NCBI RefSeq assembly: GCF_001518815.1
Contig: NZ_CP013987.1
Span: 3,370,501 to 3,434,500 of the forward strand
Origin: Pseudomonas oryzihabitans
Lineage (GTDB): Bacteria > Pseudomonadota > Gammaproteobacteria > Pseudomonadales > Pseudomonadaceae
DNA: 64,000 bases
Reading direction: 5' to 3'
Both the position numbers and the translations under genes were made by a program. Below, one piece after another: positions 15,432 to 24,247 of this stretch. Positions within the stretch are counted from its first letter, which is position 1, and the number at the start of each line of letters is the position of its first letter. The notes under the pieces are model-generated. The model did no database searches, had not been told where the DNA came from, and saw only the letters and a list, made by a program, of their open reading frames with translations.

Positions 15432-16451
15432 TCAGCGACCGTCGAAGCCACGGAAGAAGCGCTCGGCGTTGTCGCTCAGGGTTTCCAGGTCGTAACCACC
15501 CTCCTGCACGATCACCGTGGGCAGCCCCAGGGCCTTGATCCTTTCCCCCAGCCGGCCGAAGCCTGCCTGACTCACCGCCACCTTGGATTGCGGGTCCTTC
15601 TCGTAGATGTCGAAACCCAGGGACAGCACCAGCACGTCCGGCGCCCACAGACGCAGCGCCGCCTCGGCCTCATCCAGCCGGGCGAAGAAGTCGGCCTCGG
15701 AGGCGCCATGGGGCATCGGCAGGTTGAGGTTGCAGCCTTCGCCCTGCCCACTGCCATGCTCGTCGGCGAAGCCGGCCACCACCGGATAGAAGTTGGTCGG
15801 ATCGCCGTGGATCGACAGGTAGAAGACGTCGTCGCGCTCGTAGAAGATTTCCTGGATGCCCTGACCGTGGTGCATGTCGGTATCCAGGATGGCGACCCGG
15901 GCAAAGCGCGTCCGTAGCTCCTGGGCGGCGATGGCCGCTCCGTTCAGGTAGCAGAAACCACCGGCCGCCTCGGCCCGGGCATGGTGGCCTGGCGGGCGAC
16001 ACAGCGCATAGGCGGCCGGCTCGCCGTCACGCACGCAGCGCGCCGCCGCCACCGCGCTCTGGGCGGAGCCATAGACGGCAGCCCAGGTCTGGGCGCCGAT
16101 CGGACAACTGCCATCGGCCAGGTAGCGGGCGGTCTGGCCGAGGATGCCGCGCAACGGATTGCCTTCGCGAATGTAGATGTTCGACATCACCTCGTCACCC
16201 CAGTCCTCGGGCACCTGATGCCAGTCGTGGTAGGCGTTTTCCAGGTAGGTCACATAGGCTTCGCCGTGCACCGCATGCAGCGGCTCGCGGCCATGATCCA
16301 CCGGCTGTTCGAGGGGATAGCCCAGGCGCTCCACCGCCGCGAGCAGGGCATCGAGGCGAGCCGGCACCTCCTGGGGCGTGCGCATCTGGCCGCGGGACAG
16401 GTAGCTGCGTGGGTGATGCAGACGCTGGTCGGGATGGAAGAAGGTCTTCAC
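15432..16451 (-). CDS. Histone-deacetylase-superfamily acetylpolyamine amidohydrolase
   Basis: Encodes 339 residues from the GTG at 16451, which has AGGAGAG 6 bases upstream and starts one base after the previous stop; longer in-frame starts run into the hydrolase gene. Zinc-deacetylase residues are in place: the His pair in RPPGHHARAE near 156, metal ligands in LDTDMHHGQG near 193 and SLGFDIYEKDP near 283, and the catalytic-Tyr segment EGGYDLE near 319. The N-terminal FFHPDQRLHHP matches bacterial acetylpolyamine amidohydrolases (AphA/AphB type), which deacetylate acetylputrescine or acetylcadaverine in the cytoplasm. It is the third gene of the left-facing arm. Confidence 0.9.
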   Translation of the reverse strand: MKTFFHPDQRLHHPRSYLSRGQMRTPQEVPARLDALLAAVERLGYPLEQPVDHGREPLHAVHGEAYVTYLENAYHDWHQVPEDWGDEVMSNIYIREGNPLRGILGQTARYLADGSCPIGAQTWAAVYGSAQSAVAAARCVRDGEPAAYALCRPPGHHARAEAAGGFCYLNGAAIAAQELRTRFARVAILDTDMHHGQGIQEIFYERDDVFYLSIHGDPTNFYPVVAGFADEHGSGQGEGCNLNLPMPHGASEADFFARLDEAEAALRLWAPDVLVLSLGFDIYEKDPQSKVAVSQAGFGRLGERIKALGLPTVIVQEGGYDLETLSDNAERFFRGFDGR

Positions 16452-16452
16452 G

Positions 16453-17682
16453 TCATCTCTCCTGGTGGCCGGCGCGAGCCAGCACCGCATTGAACAGGAC
16501 GTCGGCGCCACGGCGGACGTCCTCGAAGGTGGCCGATTCGGCCTCGTTGTGACTCAGACCGCCGGCGCAGGGGATGAAAATCATAGCGGTGGGGCAGTGC
16601 CTGGCCAGGTGGATGGCGTCGTGACCGGCGCCGCTGATGATGTCGCGGTAGGGATAGCCCAACGCCTGGACTGCATTGCGCACAGCGGCGACGCAATCGG
16701 CGGCGAAGGGGGTAGCAGGACTCAGCCAATGCCGCTGGACATTCAGCGACAAGCCGCGCTCGTCGGCCACGGTGGCCAGGCATTCGCGCGCGGCCGCTTC
16801 CATGGCGGCCAGCGGCTGGTCCTGGGGATGCCGCAGGTCCAGGGTGAAATGCACGTCGCCGGCGATGGTGTTGCGCGAGGAGCGCGCGACCTCCAGCTGC
16901 CCGCAGGTAACCAGCCCCTCGGCGAAACGAGGCGCCAGCGCCTCCAGGGCCGCCAGCATCCGGCCGACACCGAACAGGGCATCCCGGCGCCTGGCCATCG
17001 GCGTGGTGCCGGCGTGAGCGGCGGTCCCCTGAACACGGATGTCGAGCCAGCAGATCGCCTGGCCGCCGGTCACCACACCGATAGGGACACCCGCGTCTTC
17101 CAGCACCGGGCCCTGCTCGATGTGCGCCTCGAAGTAGGCGTCGAAGGGCCGACCCAGGGGCAGGTCACCGGCATAACCGGTACGCTCCAGGCTGGCGGCC
17201 ACGGAGATGCCGTCGCGGTCGCAGGTCGCCAGGGCATCGGCCAGGGGCAGTTGCCCGGTGAAGACCGCGGATCCCAGCATGGCGGGGGTGAAGCGAGCGC
17301 CCTCCTCGTTGGTCCAGACGGCGAGTTCCAGCGGCCGGTCGGTCTGGATGTCCGCATCGTTCAAGCTGCGCATCACCTCCAGCCCGGCGAGCACGCCATA
17401 GACGCCATCGAAGCGGCCGCCCTTGGGCTGGGTGTCCAGATGGCTGCCCATGACCACCGGTGCGGCCTGGGCATCGCGACCCGGCCGGCGGGCGAACAGG
17501 TTGCCGATGCGATCCACCGCCAGGCTCAGGCCGGCAGCCTCGCACCATTGGCCGAACAGGGCCCGTCCCTGGCGATCCTCCTCGCTCAGCGCCAAGCGGC
17601 TGCTGCCACCGGCCTCACCGGGGCCTACCTCGGCCATGGCGGCCAGGCTTTGCCAGAGGCGTTCACCGTCGATTCGATACAT
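16453..17682 (-). CDS. M20-family amidohydrolase (N-carbamoyl-amino-acid hydrolase/allantoate amidohydrolase type)
   Basis: Encodes 409 residues from the ATG at 17682 with GAGG upstream; longer in-frame starts overlap the MFS gene. Di-metal ligands of the family are visible: GSHLDTQPKGGRFDGVYG near 83, NEEGARFTPAMLGS near 126, HIEQGPVLE near 191, and the C-terminal SGAGHDAIHLAR near 371. Such enzymes cleave carbamoyl or acyl groups from amino-acid nitrogen, or open allantoate. Tight linkage to the deacetylase and an MHS transporter suggests a common N-substituted substrate. Confidence 0.88.
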   Translation of the reverse strand: MYRIDGERLWQSLAAMAEVGPGEAGGSSRLALSEEDRQGRALFGQWCEAAGLSLAVDRIGNLFARRPGRDAQAAPVVMGSHLDTQPKGGRFDGVYGVLAGLEVMRSLNDADIQTDRPLELAVWTNEEGARFTPAMLGSAVFTGQLPLADALATCDRDGISVAASLERTGYAGDLPLGRPFDAYFEAHIEQGPVLEDAGVPIGVVTGGQAICWLDIRVQGTAAHAGTTPMARRRDALFGVGRMLAALEALAPRFAEGLVTCGQLEVARSSRNTIAGDVHFTLDLRHPQDQPLAAMEAAARECLATVADERGLSLNVQRHWLSPATPFAADCVAAVRNAVQALGYPYRDIISGAGHDAIHLARHCPTAMIFIPCAGGLSHNEAESATFEDVRRGADVLFNAVLARAGHQER

Positions 17683-17698
17683 GCTGTGTTCCTCGTGA

Positions 17699-18994
17699 TC
17701 AGGCGGGAGTGACATGGGCGGTGGCCTCCCGGCGGCGGGCCAGGGCCGCCACACACAGGAACGAGAGGCCCGCCAGCAGGGAGTAGAAGACCGCCAGCGG
17801 CCACCACTCGCCCGTGAAGCGGTGCGCCAGCAGGGTGCCGACCATGGGGGTCAGGCCACCGGCGATGGCGCCACAGATCTGGTAGGCCAGGGAAATCGCC
17901 GTATAGCGCACCCGGGTGGCGAAGACGCCGCTGACGAAGCCGGCGATCACCGCATAGAAAGACGCCATGCAGGCCGCCGCCAGGGCGATCCCCAGCACGA
18001 TCAGCGGCGCCGAGCCGGTCTTGACCAGCACGAACATCGGATAGGGCGAGGCCATGGCCAGGGCGGAGATCAGCAGCAGGAAACGCGCGCTGCCCAGGCG
18101 CTCGGCGAGCAGCGCGGCCAGCGGCTGGACCAGGAACTGGATGAGCGCGACGAACAGCAGGCAGTCGAGGATCAGCGAGCGCGACAGCTCCAGCACCTGG
18201 GTGGTGTAGCTGAGCATGAAGGTGTTGGTGAAATAGACCCCGGCGATGCCCAGGGTATTGGCGCCGATGCACAGCAGCAGCGGCCGCCAGGCGGTGCGCA
18301 ACACCTCTGCCGCCGGTGCCTTGACCGTCTCCTGGCGCCCCTTCATCTCCGCGAACTCGGGGGACTCGTCCACGCCCAGGCGAATGGCCAGGCCGACCAC
18401 CAGGAGCAGCGCGCTGGCCAGGAACGGCAGGCGCCAGCCCCAACTGAGCAGGTCCTCTTCCGGCAGGCTAGTGACACTGCGAAAGGCCAGGATCGACAGG
18501 ATCAACCCAGCCGGGCTGCCCCACTGGGCGAAGGACGCGAAGAAGGTGCGCCGCCCCTTGGGTGCGTGTTCGCCCGCCATCAGGACGGCACCACCCCATT
18601 CGCCGCCCACGGCGATGCCCTGCACCACCCGCAGCAGGATCAGCAGGATCGGCGCCCAGACCCCGGCCTGGCTGTAGGTCGGCAGCACCCCGATGAGTAT
18701 CGTCACCACACCCATCATCAGCAGGGTGACGATGAGGGATTTCTTGCGGCCGATGCGGTCGCCGATGTGGCCGAACACCAGGCCACCCAGAGGCCGGGCG
18801 AAGAAACCGACGGCAAAGGTACCGAAGGCGGCCAGGGTGCTCAGCAGGCGATCATCGGAAGGAAAGAACAGCTGGCCGAAGACCAGCGCGGCAGCGGTGG
18901 CGAAGATGTAGTAGTCGTACCACTCGATGGTGGTACCGACGAAGGCTGCCGCGGCGGCGCGCCGGGGTTGGCGACGAGGCGAAGTGGACGGCAT
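17699..18994 (-). CDS. MHS-family MFS transporter (metabolite:H+ symporter)
   Basis: A 431-residue 12-helix MFS protein. The MHS subfamily hallmarks are present: GTTIEWYDYYIFATAAALVFG at the first helix and GHIGDRIGRKKSLIVTLLMM at the loop 2-3 motif. MHS members (ProP, KgtP, ShiA) import organic acids or zwitterions with protons. It is first in the left-facing arm, 16 bases before the amidohydrolase, and its promoter region faces the LysR gene at 19248. Confidence 0.9.
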   Translation of the reverse strand: MPSTSPRRQPRRAAAAAFVGTTIEWYDYYIFATAAALVFGQLFFPSDDRLLSTLAAFGTFAVGFFARPLGGLVFGHIGDRIGRKKSLIVTLLMMGVVTILIGVLPTYSQAGVWAPILLILLRVVQGIAVGGEWGGAVLMAGEHAPKGRRTFFASFAQWGSPAGLILSILAFRSVTSLPEEDLLSWGWRLPFLASALLLVVGLAIRLGVDESPEFAEMKGRQETVKAPAAEVLRTAWRPLLLCIGANTLGIAGVYFTNTFMLSYTTQVLELSRSLILDCLLFVALIQFLVQPLAALLAERLGSARFLLLISALAMASPYPMFVLVKTGSAPLIVLGIALAAACMASFYAVIAGFVSGVFATRVRYTAISLAYQICGAIAGGLTPMVGTLLAHRFTGEWWPLAVFYSLLAGLSFLCVAALARRREATAHVTPA

Positions 18995-19247
18995 GCAGGG
19001 GTGCTCCTATCGACTACCGAAAAGAGGGGCGCCGAGGGGCGCGGACGAAGCGGACTGGACGGTCGAACGCCCAGAGGGCGATGGGCCGGAGCGGTCAGGG
19101 AGACATGGACGCAGCACTCCTGGGATGTCGTTCTTGTTGGGCAGGAGGGGAAAAGGGATGCAGGAGCGTTCTAGGACGCCTTGACGTCGTTATCCCTTGG
19201 CGGGCTAAGATTAGTCAATTTTCTAATTCTTATACTTATCTATAAGC

Positions 19248-20234
19248 ATGGCTAATAATCAAGACAGGCCGCTCTCCCCCGCGCCTACGCAGGAGGGTCG
19301 GCGCTTTCTCAACGATCGGCTGGACTGGAATCTCCTGCGCACCTATCTGGTAATCGTCCAGGAAGGCAGCGTGAGTCGTGCCGCCGCGCGCCTGCACCTG
19401 ACCCAGCCGGCGGTGAGCCAGGCGCTCAAGCGGCTGGAGGAGCAACTCGACCGCGCGCTGATCATCCGTCGCGGACCGCGCTTCGCCCTCACCGAGGCCG
19501 GGGAAGAGGTAGCCCGGATCGCCAGCGATCTCTATGGCAACGTCTCCCGTCTTGGCGCCGCCCTGGAGCACTCCACGGAAACCGTGGTGGGCAAGGTGCG
19601 GATGCTCACCATCAGCCGCATCCAGTCACGCTGTTACGACGACTTCCTCGCCGACTTCCATCGGCGCTTTCCGCGGGTGGAGCTGGAGATCGACGTGATG
19701 CGCAGTTCGGACATCATCAGCTCGCTGTTGCAGAAGACCGCGACCCTGGGCCTCGCCCTGTGCCGGCTGCCCCAGCCCAAGCTGGAACAGCGGGTGCTGT
19801 TGCAGCAGCGCTATGCCTTCTTCTGCGGACGGCGCCATCCCTTGTTCGGCCGTAACGGGCTGTCGCTGGCCGATCTGCAGGGCGAGAACTTCGTCAGCTT
19901 TACCAGCGACCAGATCGGCGGCAGTCTCTCGCCGCTCACCATCTTTCGCGACCAGCAGGGCTTCACCGGCCGCATCGTGGCCTCCTCGCCCAGTCTCGAA
20001 GAGATCCGCCGCCTGGTCGGGGCCGGCTACGGCATCGGCTGCCTGCCCCAGCACGTGGTGGCCGACGACGTGGCCGCTGGCGAACTCTGGCGCCTGCCGC
20101 CCAGCGAGGGGGTGGCCGACGTGGACGTGCATCTGCTCTGGCACCGCGAGCAGCGCATGACCCAGGCGGAAACGGCGTTGCTGGAAGGCTTCCAGCATCT
20201 GCTGGCGACCACCGAGGTGGCGGCGCGGCTCTAA
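19248..20234 (+). CDS. LysR-family regulator, divergent from the MHS/amidohydrolase/deacetylase arm
   Basis: A 328-residue LysR regulator with an unusually long N-terminal lead of about 27 residues before the helix-turn-helix (WNLLRTYLVIVQEGSVSRAA, then LTQPAVSQALKRLEEQL). The effector domain follows (RMLTISRIQSRCYDDFLADF, VGAGYGIGCLPQHVV). No good ribosome site precedes the ATG at 19248; instead the palindrome CTTATCTATAAG (19235-19246) abuts it, a plausible autoregulatory site. Divergence from the MHS operon makes that operon the likely target. Confidence 0.9.
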   Translation: MANNQDRPLSPAPTQEGRRFLNDRLDWNLLRTYLVIVQEGSVSRAAARLHLTQPAVSQALKRLEEQLDRALIIRRGPRFALTEAGEEVARIASDLYGNVSRLGAALEHSTETVVGKVRMLTISRIQSRCYDDFLADFHRRFPRVELEIDVMRSSDIISSLLQKTATLGLALCRLPQPKLEQRVLLQQRYAFFCGRRHPLFGRNGLSLADLQGENFVSFTSDQIGGSLSPLTIFRDQQGFTGRIVASSPSLEEIRRLVGAGYGIGCLPQHVVADDVAAGELWRLPPSEGVADVDVHLLWHREQRMTQAETALLEGFQHLLATTEVAARL

Positions 20235-20306
20235 CGCGCATTCCACCCGCCAGCGAGGGGCGCCTTGCTATCCTTGTGCACCGGACACCCTCGCCAAGGA
20301 GCTTCC

Positions 20307-21167
20307 ATGGATCCCTACCCTCGCCCAGGTACCTGGCGCGAGCGCCTGTACATCATCATCTTCCATACCTATACCCCGGCTGGAAAACTCTTCGACACCC
20401 TGCTGCTGGCGGTCATCATGGCCAGCCTCGGCGTGGTGATGCTCGACAGTATCCAGTCCATCCATTTGCGCTACGGCAGCTGGCTCTATGGGCTGGAGTG
20501 GATCTTCACCGGCCTCTTCGCGATCGAGTACCTGCTGCGGGTGATCTGCGCGCCTCGGCCGCGGCAGTACGTCACCAGCTTCTATGGCCTCATCGACCTG
20601 CTGGCCGTGCTTCCCGCCTTCATCGCGCTGGTGACGCCCGACGCCCAGTACTTCCTGGTCATCCGGGTGCTGCGGATGATGCGGGTGTTCCGGGTGCTCA
20701 AACTCACGCCCTACCTGAGCCAGGCGGATTTCCTCATGGTGGCGCTGAGCAGCAGTCGCCAGAAGATCACCGTCTTCCTGCTGGCCATCTGCACCCTGGT
20801 GACCATGTTCGGTACCTTCATGTACGTCATCGAAGGACCGGCCAATGGCTTCACCAGTATCCCGCGCAGCATCTACTGGGCGGTGGTGACCCTCACCACC
20901 GTGGGCTTCGGCGACATGGTGCCCAAGACCGCCCTGGGCCAGACCCTGGCGAGCATGATCATGATCACCGGTTATTCGATCATCGCCGTGCCCACCGGGA
21001 TCTTTACCGCGGAGCTGGCCAATGCCATGCGCAGCGCCACCCTGCAGCGCGACTGCCCGCACTGCCAGAAGCCCACCCACGAGCCCGACTCCTCCTTCTG
21101 CAACCGTTGCGGCAGCCCACTGTTTCCCCGCCCCGAGGCGGGTCAGCAGGATAGGTCGGCGTCCTAG
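20307..21167 (+). CDS. Voltage-gated potassium channel with C-terminal zinc ribbon
   Basis: A 286-residue six-helix channel. S4 carries spaced Arg residues (IRVLRMMRVFRVLKL near 117-131), and the pore has the selectivity filter TTVGFGD near 200, so it is a K+-selective Kv-like tetrameric channel in the inner membrane. After S6 the cytoplasmic tail holds two Cys pairs (CPHCQK and CNRCG) spaced like a zinc ribbon, not usual for bacterial Kv channels. Start at 20307 is supported by AAGGAG; the upstream in-frame start at 20265 lacks one. Confidence 0.92.
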   Translation: MDPYPRPGTWRERLYIIIFHTYTPAGKLFDTLLLAVIMASLGVVMLDSIQSIHLRYGSWLYGLEWIFTGLFAIEYLLRVICAPRPRQYVTSFYGLIDLLAVLPAFIALVTPDAQYFLVIRVLRMMRVFRVLKLTPYLSQADFLMVALSSSRQKITVFLLAICTLVTMFGTFMYVIEGPANGFTSIPRSIYWAVVTLTTVGFGDMVPKTALGQTLASMIMITGYSIIAVPTGIFTAELANAMRSATLQRDCPHCQKPTHEPDSSFCNRCGSPLFPRPEAGQQDRSAS

Positions 21168-21179
21168 GGCGGAGGTCGC

Positions 21180-21803
21180 CTAAGGCGTGGCGTCGCTGGC
21201 ATGGCAGGCCCAGGCGGGCCGGGTGGCCAGGCGGTCGAGATAGGCCTCGATCGCCGGCGCCGCGATCCGCTCGATCGGAGTGCGCCGCCAGCGATGCAGC
21301 GACAGGCCCAGGACGATGTCGGCCAGGCTGAAGTGCTCGCCCGCCACATAGGGGCCGTGTTGCGCCAGGTGCGCCTCCAGGATGGCGACGCGTCCATTCC
21401 AGGCGGCGACGCCTTCCTGCAGACGCTGCGGATCTGGCACTGGCGGCTGATGCTTGACCAGTGCCAGATAGGGATAGCTCCAGGCCGGGTTGAGCTCGCT
21501 GGCCTGCCAGTCCAGCCACTGATCGACCCGTGCCCTGTCCCGTGGCGCCAACGGATAGAGCGCCTCGCCACCATGGGCATTGGCCAGATAGCACAGGATG
21601 CTGTTGGACTCCCAGAGCACGAAATCGCCATCCAGCAGTACCGGAATCTGGCCATTGGGATTCCACTGCAGGTACTCGGCGGACTGCGCCGAGCGAAAGC
21701 CGGCGCCCCAGTCCTCGCGCTCATAGCCCAGGCCCAGTTCATCCAGGCACCAGAGCACCTTGCGCACATTGATCGAAGAGATGCGACCTAGGATCTTCAA
21801 CAT
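21180..21803 (-). CDS. Glutathione S-transferase family protein
   Basis: Encodes 207 residues from the ATG at 21803 (GGAGG upstream). N-terminal thioredoxin-like domain: LGRISSINVRKVLWCLDELG with the Ser/Asn catalytic region, NPNGQIPVLLDGD near 53 (cis-Pro) and LWESNSILCYLA near 67. The C-terminal helical domain follows, with FSLADIVLGLSLHRW near 159. The substrate is unknown. It overlaps the upstream DJ-1/PfpI gene by 7 bases, so the two are co-translated. Confidence 0.9.
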   Translation of the reverse strand: MLKILGRISSINVRKVLWCLDELGLGYEREDWGAGFRSAQSAEYLQWNPNGQIPVLLDGDFVLWESNSILCYLANAHGGEALYPLAPRDRARVDQWLDWQASELNPAWSYPYLALVKHQPPVPDPQRLQEGVAAWNGRVAILEAHLAQHGPYVAGEHFSLADIVLGLSLHRWRRTPIERIAAPAIEAYLDRLATRPAWACHASDATP

Positions 21804-22429
21804 GCTGAAGCGACCTCCAGAGGTTGGCGGCTGAGATAGGGCTCGATGTTGCCGAGCGCCCGCTCGACATAGTCCTCCTTCTCGCCCACCGGTGCGACAT
21901 AGTGCAGCGCCTCGACCGCCGCCTCGCGGCCCAGCAGTCGGGCGATGGCCCAGCCGGCCAGGTAGCTGGACGCCAGGCAGCCGCCGGCCGTGGCCAGGTT
22001 GCCACGGGCGAAGAACGGTTGTTCCAGTACCTCGATGCCGGCGTCCTGCACCCAGGGCTTGGTGGTGAGATCGGTGCAGCCGGGCACGCCGTCCAGCAGG
22101 CCAAGTCGCGCCAGCAGCAGGGTGCCGGAACACTGGGCACCGATCAGCTGGCGAGCGGGATCGAGCACGGCCAGCTGCTCCAGCAGGGCCGCATCGCAGG
22201 CGAGTTCGCGGGTGCGGATGCCACTGCCCACCAGCACGGCGGCGCAGCCGGCCAGCTCCTCGAAGCCCGCCTGCCGCTCCAGGCGGACGCCATTCATGGA
22301 GGTCACCCAGGGCGAGGGCGCCATCAGCGAGACGCGCCAGTCCGGGCGCTTGATGCGATTGAGAATCCCCAGGGCGATCAGGGAGTCCAGCTCGTTGAAA
22401 CCGTCGAAGGTGAGGATGGCGAGGTGCAT
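21797..22429 (-). CDS. DJ-1/PfpI family protein (GATase1-like)
   Basis: A 210-residue DJ-1/PfpI-type protein. The nucleophile elbow is GAQCSGTLLLARLGLLDG near residues 106-123 with the Cys at about 109, preceded by the strand MHLAILTFDGFNELDSL whose acidic residue supports that Cys. Relatives include isonitrile hydratase and methylglyoxal-related hydrolases. The start at 22429 is preferred because it begins the conserved strand directly; an upstream extension is possible. It is followed by the GST gene with a 7-base overlap. Confidence 0.85.
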   Translation of the reverse strand: MHLAILTFDGFNELDSLIALGILNRIKRPDWRVSLMAPSPWVTSMNGVRLERQAGFEELAGCAAVLVGSGIRTRELACDAALLEQLAVLDPARQLIGAQCSGTLLLARLGLLDGVPGCTDLTTKPWVQDAGIEVLEQPFFARGNLATAGGCLASSYLAGWAIARLLGREAAVEALHYVAPVGEKEDYVERALGNIEPYLSRQPLEVASAC

Positions 22430-22681
22430 GGGGCTACCGGACGAACGGGAGGAGTCCGGATTCTCGTCCCGTTTCGGGCCGACCGGCCAGATACAGTGCC
22501 GCGCCAAGCCAGGCATACAGCCATCCCGTGGCCCTTAACGGCTCTGGGTCGACGCATTGATCCGTCACCGCTCAGCGGATAGTGGCCCCTGGCCATTAAA
22601 GTAGTCAGCCTGTCGGCCGATAGGCTGACGCCACCCGGCCTCCCACTTGCAGCCCTTCTCAGCACCCCCTCCGAGAACCAG

Positions 22682-23698
22682 ATGGACGATGAAAACCGTT
22701 ACGAGCTGCACGTCAGGCGAGTGCTGCGCACGCCTCTGCTGGTGCTGCAGCCGTTGATGCTGGTGATGTGGCCGCTGAGCCTGTTGAGCAATCCTCTGAT
22801 CGGCAGCCCTTACAAGCCACGCTATTTCGCGGTGATGTTGCTTCTACTGGGCGTCAGCGCCCTGCTCAGCGTGGTGCGCAGCGCTCGGTTGATGAGTCTG
22901 GCCTTCACCGGCAACATCTGGGCGCTCGCCTTCGCCTTTCGGATCCAGATCAACGATGCGGGTGACGCGGGTCTCTACTGGAATCTGCCCGTCGCCCTGG
23001 TCTTCGGCCTGGGTACCTGTGGCCTGACCTATCGCCTCTCCCACTACCTGCTCACCCTGCTGGGCACGCTATTCATCCTCTTCGTCGGCCAGGACCAGCT
23101 GGTGCCAGCCGCCATGCCCGGTCCTCTGGTTGGGTTGCTGCTGGCGGTGGCCCTGGCCATCGGCATCGCCTACAACCATGCCAGCAGCCAGGGAATGCGC
23201 CGGACCTTCAGCCTCAAGGAGCGCTATCGCCTACTGGCGGAAACGGACGAGCTGACCAGGATCGCCAATCGGCGCAAGCTCCTGCGCGAGGTAGAGGCCG
23301 CGCTGGCGGCGAGCCGGGACACACCCGGCCATTTCATCATGCTCGACATCGACAACTTCAAGGAGATCAACGACCAGTACGGCCACCAGGTGGGCGATGA
23401 GGTGTTGATCGCCACGGCCCGGGAGATCAACCAGCTCGATCCGGCATTGCAGGGTGGTCGGCTGGGTGGCGAGGAGTTTGGCCTGCTGATTCGCGGACAG
23501 GACGATGCCCGGGTACGCGCCTTGCTGGGTACCCTGCAGACGCGGCTGGCCGAGGCCGCCCCCCTGGGCATTACCTTCAGCGCCGGAGTGATGCGTCTGG
23601 AGCCAAACGGATCGCTGAGCGACCTGCTACGGCGAGCGGACGAAAGTCTCTATCGGGCCAAGCGACAGGGCAAGGATCAGGCAGTCTGGGCTGCCTGA
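22682..23698 (+). CDS. Membrane-anchored diguanylate cyclase (GGEEF)
   Basis: A 338-residue protein with about six hydrophobic helices in the first 165 residues, a short linker, and a GGDEF domain (ETDELTRIANRRKLL, MLDIDNFKEINDQYGHQVGD, GGEEF at residues 262-266). The active-site residues expected for cyclic di-GMP synthesis are present; the RxxD inhibitory site is not. The sensory part is a plain helical bundle without a named domain. Probably monocistronic. Confidence 0.9.
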   Translation: MDDENRYELHVRRVLRTPLLVLQPLMLVMWPLSLLSNPLIGSPYKPRYFAVMLLLLGVSALLSVVRSARLMSLAFTGNIWALAFAFRIQINDAGDAGLYWNLPVALVFGLGTCGLTYRLSHYLLTLLGTLFILFVGQDQLVPAAMPGPLVGLLLAVALAIGIAYNHASSQGMRRTFSLKERYRLLAETDELTRIANRRKLLREVEAALAASRDTPGHFIMLDIDNFKEINDQYGHQVGDEVLIATAREINQLDPALQGGRLGGEEFGLLIRGQDDARVRALLGTLQTRLAEAAPLGITFSAGVMRLEPNGSLSDLLRRADESLYRAKRQGKDQAVWAA

Positions 23699-23704
23699 GG
23701 CGCC

Positions 23705-24103
23705 CTACTCCAGTTTTTCCACCTTCACCGCCGTGGTGCCATCCTCGACCATGTCCACTCGCCGGGCAGCGGCACGCGAGAGGTCGATGATGCGTCCACG
23801 GATATAGGGTCCACGGTCGTTGATGCGTACGACGACGGCGCGATCGTTTTCCAGGTTGGTCACCTTGACCCGGGTGCCAAGCGGCAGGGTCTTGTGGGCG
23901 GCAACCAGTTCATTGTTGTTGAAGGTCTCGCCACTGGCGGTTTCCTTGCCATGGAATTTGCGCGCATAGAAGGAGGCCTTGCCGCGCTGTTCGAAGCTGG
24001 CTTCCTTCTTGATTGGTGCAGCGACGGTCTTGGCATCCTTTTCCTGGCAGGCCGTGCAGGCGAGCAACAGGAGCAATACAAGAAATCTGGGACGGCTGAA
24101 CAC
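23705..24103 (-). CDS. RlpA-like septal-ring lytic transglycosylase-family lipoprotein
   Basis: A 132-residue exported protein from a GTG start with GAGGAAGG upstream. The N-terminus ([17 protein letters not shown]) holds a lipobox-like LLAC/CTAC, so it is likely an outer-membrane lipoprotein. The remainder is a double-psi beta-barrel: [19 protein letters not shown] near 42, then [20 protein letters not shown] and [20 protein letters not shown]. The invariant Asp of the fold (NDRGP) is present. Unlike full RlpA it lacks a SPOR domain, so septal peptidoglycan targeting would need another route. Confidence 0.88.
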   Translation of the reverse strand: MFSRPRFLVLLLLLACTACQEKDAKTVAAPIKKEASFEQRGKASFYARKFHGKETASGETFNNNELVAAHKTLPLGTRVKVTNLENDRAVVVRINDRGPYIRGRIIDLSRAAARRVDMVEDGTTAVKVEKLE

Positions 24104-24247
24104 GTTTCACCTTCCTCTTCTTCTTCGTTTTGGGGAAAGCAACGCACTGGGAATGGGTTCAGCTATCTCAGAACCAAACCGCCACCCAAGGGTTCGCCAC
24201 CGATGGCCATAGGCCGCCATATCTGTGACGAGCCCCTCAAGACCAGG

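Noticed and set aside
16465-17712. A 415-codon plus-strand frame opposite the M20 amidohydrolase
   Set aside because: Shadow frame; all metal-ligand motifs are on the minus strand.
17714-19174. A 486-codon plus-strand frame opposite the MHS transporter
   Set aside because: Gln/Arg/Gly-rich shadow of the real minus-strand gene, with no domain.
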